This document shows positions 6,763 to 8,663 of a stretch of 8,663 bases of DNA, in pieces. Both the position numbers and the translations under genes were made by a program. The notes under the pieces are model-generated. The model was not told the DNA's origin. It saw nothing but the letters and a program-made list of their open reading frames with translations, and searched no databases. Each line of letters begins with the position of its first letter. The first letter of the stretch is position 1. This stretch comes from Chloroflexota bacterium. GTDB taxonomy: Bacteria; Chloroflexota; Limnocylindria; QHBO01. Location: the NCBI GenBank assembly GCA_005879775.1, contig VBJX01000120.1, positions 1 to 8,663 of the forward strand. Reading direction: 5' to 3'.

Positions 6763-8042
6763 GTGACGAACGTGGCCGAAGCGACGCCGGTCTCGGGTAA
6801 GAATCAGCCCAGCGCCCGCCCCTCGATCGGTGGGCTGATCGCCCAGACCGAGATCGACCTCCGTCTCTTCGGGATGCTCCTGGCCCTTGCCCTCATCCTG
6901 CTCACCTTCAACATCCTGAGCGGCGGCAAGTTCTTCGCGCCGACGAACATGGTCACGCTTGCCGTCCAGGCCACGGGCGTGGCGATCATCGCGACCGGGA
7001 TGGTCCTCGTCATCGTGTCGCGCAACATCGACCTTTCGGTCGGGTCGCTGGTCGGCCTCATCGCGATGACCTATGCCCTGCTGATGACCGACTGGATGCC
7101 CAACGTGCTGGGCATGAGCCCTGACTTCCCGCGGCCGTGGGGGCGCTTCAGGGGTTCATCATCGCCTACATCGGCGTCCCCTCCTTCATCGTCACCCTGG
7201 GCGGGCTGCTCTCGATCCGGGGGGTCGTCTGGTACCTCTCGAGCGGCGCGGCGGTATCGGGCCTCGACCCCAACTTCCAGCTCATCGGCGGTGGCGCGCA
7301 GGGGTCCCTCGGCGGAACCCTGACCTGGATCATCGGCATCGTGGCGTGCGTCCCGATCATTGCGCTGCTGATCCAGGGCCGGAGGCGACGCCGGCGCTAC
7401 GGCTTCCCGGTGCGGCCCGTGTGGGCCGAGGCCGTGCTCGGGGTCATCGGCTGCGCGGCCGCCATCGGACTGGCTGCCTTTGCCAACGCCAACCTGTGGC
7501 CCAGGGGGCTGGCCGCCAGATACGCCGCCGAGAACGGCATCACCGTTCCGGCGGGAGGCCTGAAAATCGCGACCGGTTTCCCATACCCGATCATGGCCCT
7601 GATCGCCGTGACCCTGGTGATGACCTGGATGGCCACTCGGCGCAGATTCGGCCGCTACGTCTACGCCTACGGGGGCAATCCCGATGCCGCCGAGCTGGGC
7701 GGCATCAACACCCGCTGGACGATCCTGAAGACCTATGTGCTGATGGGCGTCCTCTGCGCGCTCGCCGCCGCCATCGCCGCCGCCAGGCTCAACGGTGCCA
7801 CCCTGGACGTTGGCCAGGGATATGAGCTGTACGTCATCGCGGCCGCGGTCGTCGGCGGCACCTCGTTTGCGGGAGGCATCGGCACGATCCCAGGCGCGGT
7901 GCTGGGGGCCTTCGTGATGCAGTCGCTCGCCTATGGGCTGAGCTTCATGGGCGTGAACTCTCCGGGCCAGAACGTGGTGGCCGGGATCGTGCTGATCTTC
8001 GCGGTCGGCCTCGATACGCTGAACCGGCGGCGCGGCTCATGA
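6763..8042 (+). pseudogene. xylH: D-xylose-type sugar ABC transporter permease, split by a frameshift
   Basis: One permease of the XylH/RbsC-like family (BPD_transp_2) is split over two frames: 6763-7323 (good to about residue 126, ending near 7140) and a second frame open from 7137 to 8042. Fragment 1 has hydrophobic helices near 36-53 and 65-86 and the family motif SRNIDLSVGS (86-95). Fragment 2 has GALQGFIIAY, VPSFIVTLGGLL, an Arg-rich loop (RRRRRR near its residue 85), YAYGGNPDAAELGGIN (176-191, the likely ATPase-coupling loop), GGTSFAGGIGT and further helices. Relatives usually have another membrane helix of about 15 residues between the Asp-Phe-Pro region and GALQG. It is missing in both frames, so a deletion of length 3n+1 (about 46-52 nt) fits better than a one-base error. 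The GTG start has AGGAGG 6 nt upstream. The stop overlaps the ATPase start by four bases (ATGA). If the lesion is real, the importer is probably non-functional. If it is a sequence error, this is an ordinary xylH. Confidence 0.83.
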
Positions 8043-8663
8043 GCGTTCAGGAGGCCCCAGCCACGACAGGGCCGATGCCGGCGCCTGACCGCACGTCGCT
8101 CGTCGAGATGCGCAATATCAACGTCGCCTTCGGCGGCGTCCATGCGGTGCGCGACGTGACCATCGACCTCCATGCCGGGGAGGTGGTCGGCCTCGTCGGC
8201 GGCAACGGCGCCGGAAAGTCCACGCTCATGCGGGTCCTCTCGGGCGCGCGCCCGGCCGATTCCGGCGAGATCCTGGTCGACGGCCAGAAAGTCACGATCG
8301 CGAATCCGCGAGACGCCAAGGCCCTGCAGATCGAGACGATCTACCAGACCCTGGCCCTCGCCGACAACATCGACGCGCCAGCCAACCTGTTCCTCGGCCG
8401 CGAGCTGCTGACCGCCCTCGGAACGCTCGACGACTCGGCCATGGAGGACGCCACCCGGAAGGTGATGGGGCGCCTCAACCCGAACTTCAGCCGCTTCAAG
8501 AACCCCGTCCGCTCCCTGTCCGGCGGGCAGCGGCAGGCGGTGGCAATCGCCCGCGCGGTTCACTTCAACGCTCGGATCCTGATCATGGACGAGCCTACCG
8601 CCGCGCTGGGCCCTGCCGAGACCGAGCAGGTTCGTGAGCTCATCCGGCAGCTGAAGCGCGAGG
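8039..8663 (+). CDS. Sugar ABC transporter ATP-binding protein (3' end cut by window edge)
   Basis: 208 residues are visible, and the frame is open to the right edge. It is the ATPase that powers the importer from the cytoplasmic side. Motifs in order are Walker A GGNGAGKST (54-62), Q-loop in IYQTLALAD (101-109), signature LSGGQRQ (160-166) and Walker B ILIMDEP (180-186), followed by TAAL. The sequence resembles the FrcA-like single-domain sugar ATPases, about 260 residues long, more than the two-domain XylG of E. coli. Most homologues have a charged or polar residue (E, D or H) before NGAGKS, whereas this one has glycine; it should not block nucleotide binding. The ATG shares four bases (ATGA) with the permease stop and has only a weak upstream purine stretch, so translational coupling is likely. 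I leave the symbol open because the second half is not visible. Confidence 0.88.
   Translation, partial: MSVQEAPATTGPMPAPDRTSLVEMRNINVAFGGVHAVRDVTIDLHAGEVVGLVGGNGAGKSTLMRVLSGARPADSGEILVDGQKVTIANPRDAKALQIETIYQTLALADNIDAPANLFLGRELLTALGTLDDSAMEDATRKVMGRLNPNFSRFKNPVRSLSGGQRQAVAIARAVHFNARILIMDEPTAALGPAETEQVRELIRQLKRE

Noticed and set aside
7137..7323. Programmed ribosomal frameshift in the permease gene
   Set aside because: The G-run at 7139-7143 could suggest slippage, but the two frames do not join to a full-length family member because a helix is missing. Permeases of this family are not known to use frameshifting.

Overview
This is a GC-rich, almost fully coding window with no RNA genes, CRISPR array, insertion sequence or other mobile element that I can see. 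Its style suggests a high-GC bacterium of the Chloroflexota or Actinobacteriota type. The clues are the lipoprotein with a Ser/Ala-rich spacer, frequent GTG starts, tightly packed short-overlap operons and a rhizobial/actinobacterial-like sugar transporter. This placement is an inference from style, not from a marker gene.

Left half, minus strand (5209 down to 1): four genes read as one compact operon. They are a short-chain dehydrogenase/reductase (4502-5209), a Gfo/Idh/MocA-type sugar oxidoreductase broken by a frameshift (3521-4511), an extracytoplasmic vanadium-haloperoxidase/PAP2-type enzyme with all motif residues present (1647-3521), and an FG-GAP/VCBS repeat protein with a C-terminal ASPIC/UnbV domain (CRTAC1 family). 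The last gene starts at a GTG at 1636 and runs off the left edge. Junctions are a 10-nt overlap, a 1-nt overlap and a 10-nt gap, so co-transcription is very likely.

Middle (5210-5506): a divergent intergenic region holds the starts and probably the promoters of both operons. No regulator gene lies in the window.

Right half, plus strand (5507 to the right edge): a monosaccharide ABC importer of the D-xylose type. It consists of a periplasmic-type binding lipoprotein (xylF-like), a strong GC hairpin, a permease (xylH-like) split by a frameshift, and an ABC ATPase cut by the right edge. The hairpin between the binding-protein gene and the permease gene probably lowers downstream expression, so that binding protein exceeds membrane components.

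The main anomaly is that two otherwise well-conserved genes (the Gfo/Idh gene and the permease) each carry an out-of-frame lesion. In both, a conserved stretch of roughly 15-20 residues seems to be missing at the junction. Either these are two real decaying genes or the assembled sequence has small deletions. The most interesting biology is the operon pairing two cytoplasmic sugar/alcohol-type oxidoreductases with a secreted haloperoxidase and a secreted beta-propeller protein, divergent from a xylose-type importer. I did not find strong evidence for a wholly new system.
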